Assembly (NCBI RefSeq): GCF_030733425.1
Contig: NZ_JASHIZ010000008.1
Span: 117,094 to 181,093, forward strand
Source: Roseovarius sp. MMSF_3350
GTDB taxonomy: Bacteria; Pseudomonadota; Alphaproteobacteria; Rhodobacterales; Rhodobacteraceae
Direction of reading: 5' to 3'
DNA length: 64,000 nt
The notes below the pieces were generated by a model. The model was not told the origin of the DNA. It searched no databases and saw only the letters and a program-made list of their open reading frames with translations. Positions 63,817 through 64,000 of this stretch are shown here, in pieces. The position numbers were made by a program, and so were the translations under genes. Within the stretch, counting starts at the first letter, position 1. Every line of letters begins with the position of its first letter.

Positions 63817-64000
63817 GCGACCTGCCTTCGGAACATCAGCAGCATCGGCACCGCGGCCAGCAACAGCAGATACCGGCCCATGTCGCTCCAGAAGATCAGC
63901 GGATAATCCTGCCGCTCCAGCCTTGCGCTCATGTCCTGCCCCAGCCAATCCGCCAGCGCCTCCGCATCGTTCAGGCCAAAGACCCGCCCGCCTCCCGCCC
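63813..64000 (-). CDS. VWA/Bat family protein, C-terminal end (cut by window edge)
   Basis: Only the last 61 codons are present. They end in a membrane helix (MGRYLLLLAAVPMLLMFRRQ) and a preceding DYPLIFWSD segment, as in the C-terminal region of BatA/BatB proteins. The stop overlaps the TPR gene start (ATGA). The VWA domain itself would lie outside the window. Confidence 0.7.
   Translation of the reverse strand, partial: AGGGRVFGLNDAEALADWLGQDMSARLERQDYPLIFWSDMGRYLLLLAAVPMLLMFRRQVA

Overview
The window looks like chromosomal DNA of an alphaproteobacterium of the Rhodobacteraceae, most likely the marine Roseobacter group. The reasons are GC-rich coding sequence, tightly packed genes with ATGA/GTGA/TGATG stop-start overlaps, an ectABC-ask ectoine operon with a divergent MarR gene, a thiOSGEF cluster behind a TPP riboswitch, and a lanthanide-type methanol oxidation island with pqqABCDE. 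No insertion sequence, prophage, integrase, CRISPR array or rRNA was seen. All calls come from reading the sequence and recalling protein families; no database search was run.

Layout. 0-8.2 kb (minus strand): a secreted protein cut by the window edge, its anti-sigma and ECF sigma factor; an AEC transporter; then a housekeeping chain (MBL hydrolase, TatD, holB, tmk, D-Ala-D-Ala carboxypeptidase, SPOR lipoprotein). A tRNA-Ser(UGA) lies at 8.4 kb on the plus strand. 8.6-14.8 kb (minus): a caa3-type cytochrome oxidase operon (ExoD-like protein, CoxII-cytochrome c, fused CoxI-III, small membrane protein, CtaG-like protein, tri-heme cytochrome c). 16.3-20.0 kb (plus): TPP riboswitch and thiO-thiS-thiG-thiE-thiF. 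20.2-25.4 kb (plus): a five-gene phosphorelay (REC protein, HPt, two histidine kinases, CheY-like regulator) without any visible DNA-binding output. 25.4-29.9 kb: MarR regulator and ectA-ectB-ectC-ask, closed by a strong terminator.

29.9-61.6 kb is a methanol/formaldehyde oxidation island. XoxF (PQQ alcohol dehydrogenase with the Asp-Tyr-Asp lanthanide signature) would oxidise methanol in the periplasm and pass electrons to XoxG and other cytochromes c. Formaldehyde would be cleared by the glutathione-dependent pair FrmA/FghA. XoxJ, the CxxxCW protein, two SoxYZ-like carriers, an MBL hydrolase, two beta-propellers, an SRPBCC protein, a DUF3280-like protein and two ABC systems are typical companions of PQQ dehydrogenases. 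PqqABCDE makes the cofactor. Two regulatory sets flank pqq: an HK/OmpR pair upstream, and a hybrid kinase, FIST sensor and LuxR-type regulator downstream that resemble FlhS/FlhR.

61.8-64.0 kb (minus): the distal part of a Bat (aerotolerance-type) operon, with BatD, a TPR protein and the end of a VWA protein.

Most notable: (i) a 516-residue, almost purely acidic repeat protein directly behind xoxFGJ; (ii) an 82-residue, very acidic PepSY-like exported protein in the same island; (iii) two copies of a 64-bp double-palindrome element, each lying in frame between the start codon and signal peptide of an unrelated gene; (iv) a CoxI with Gln at the usual K-channel lysine position.
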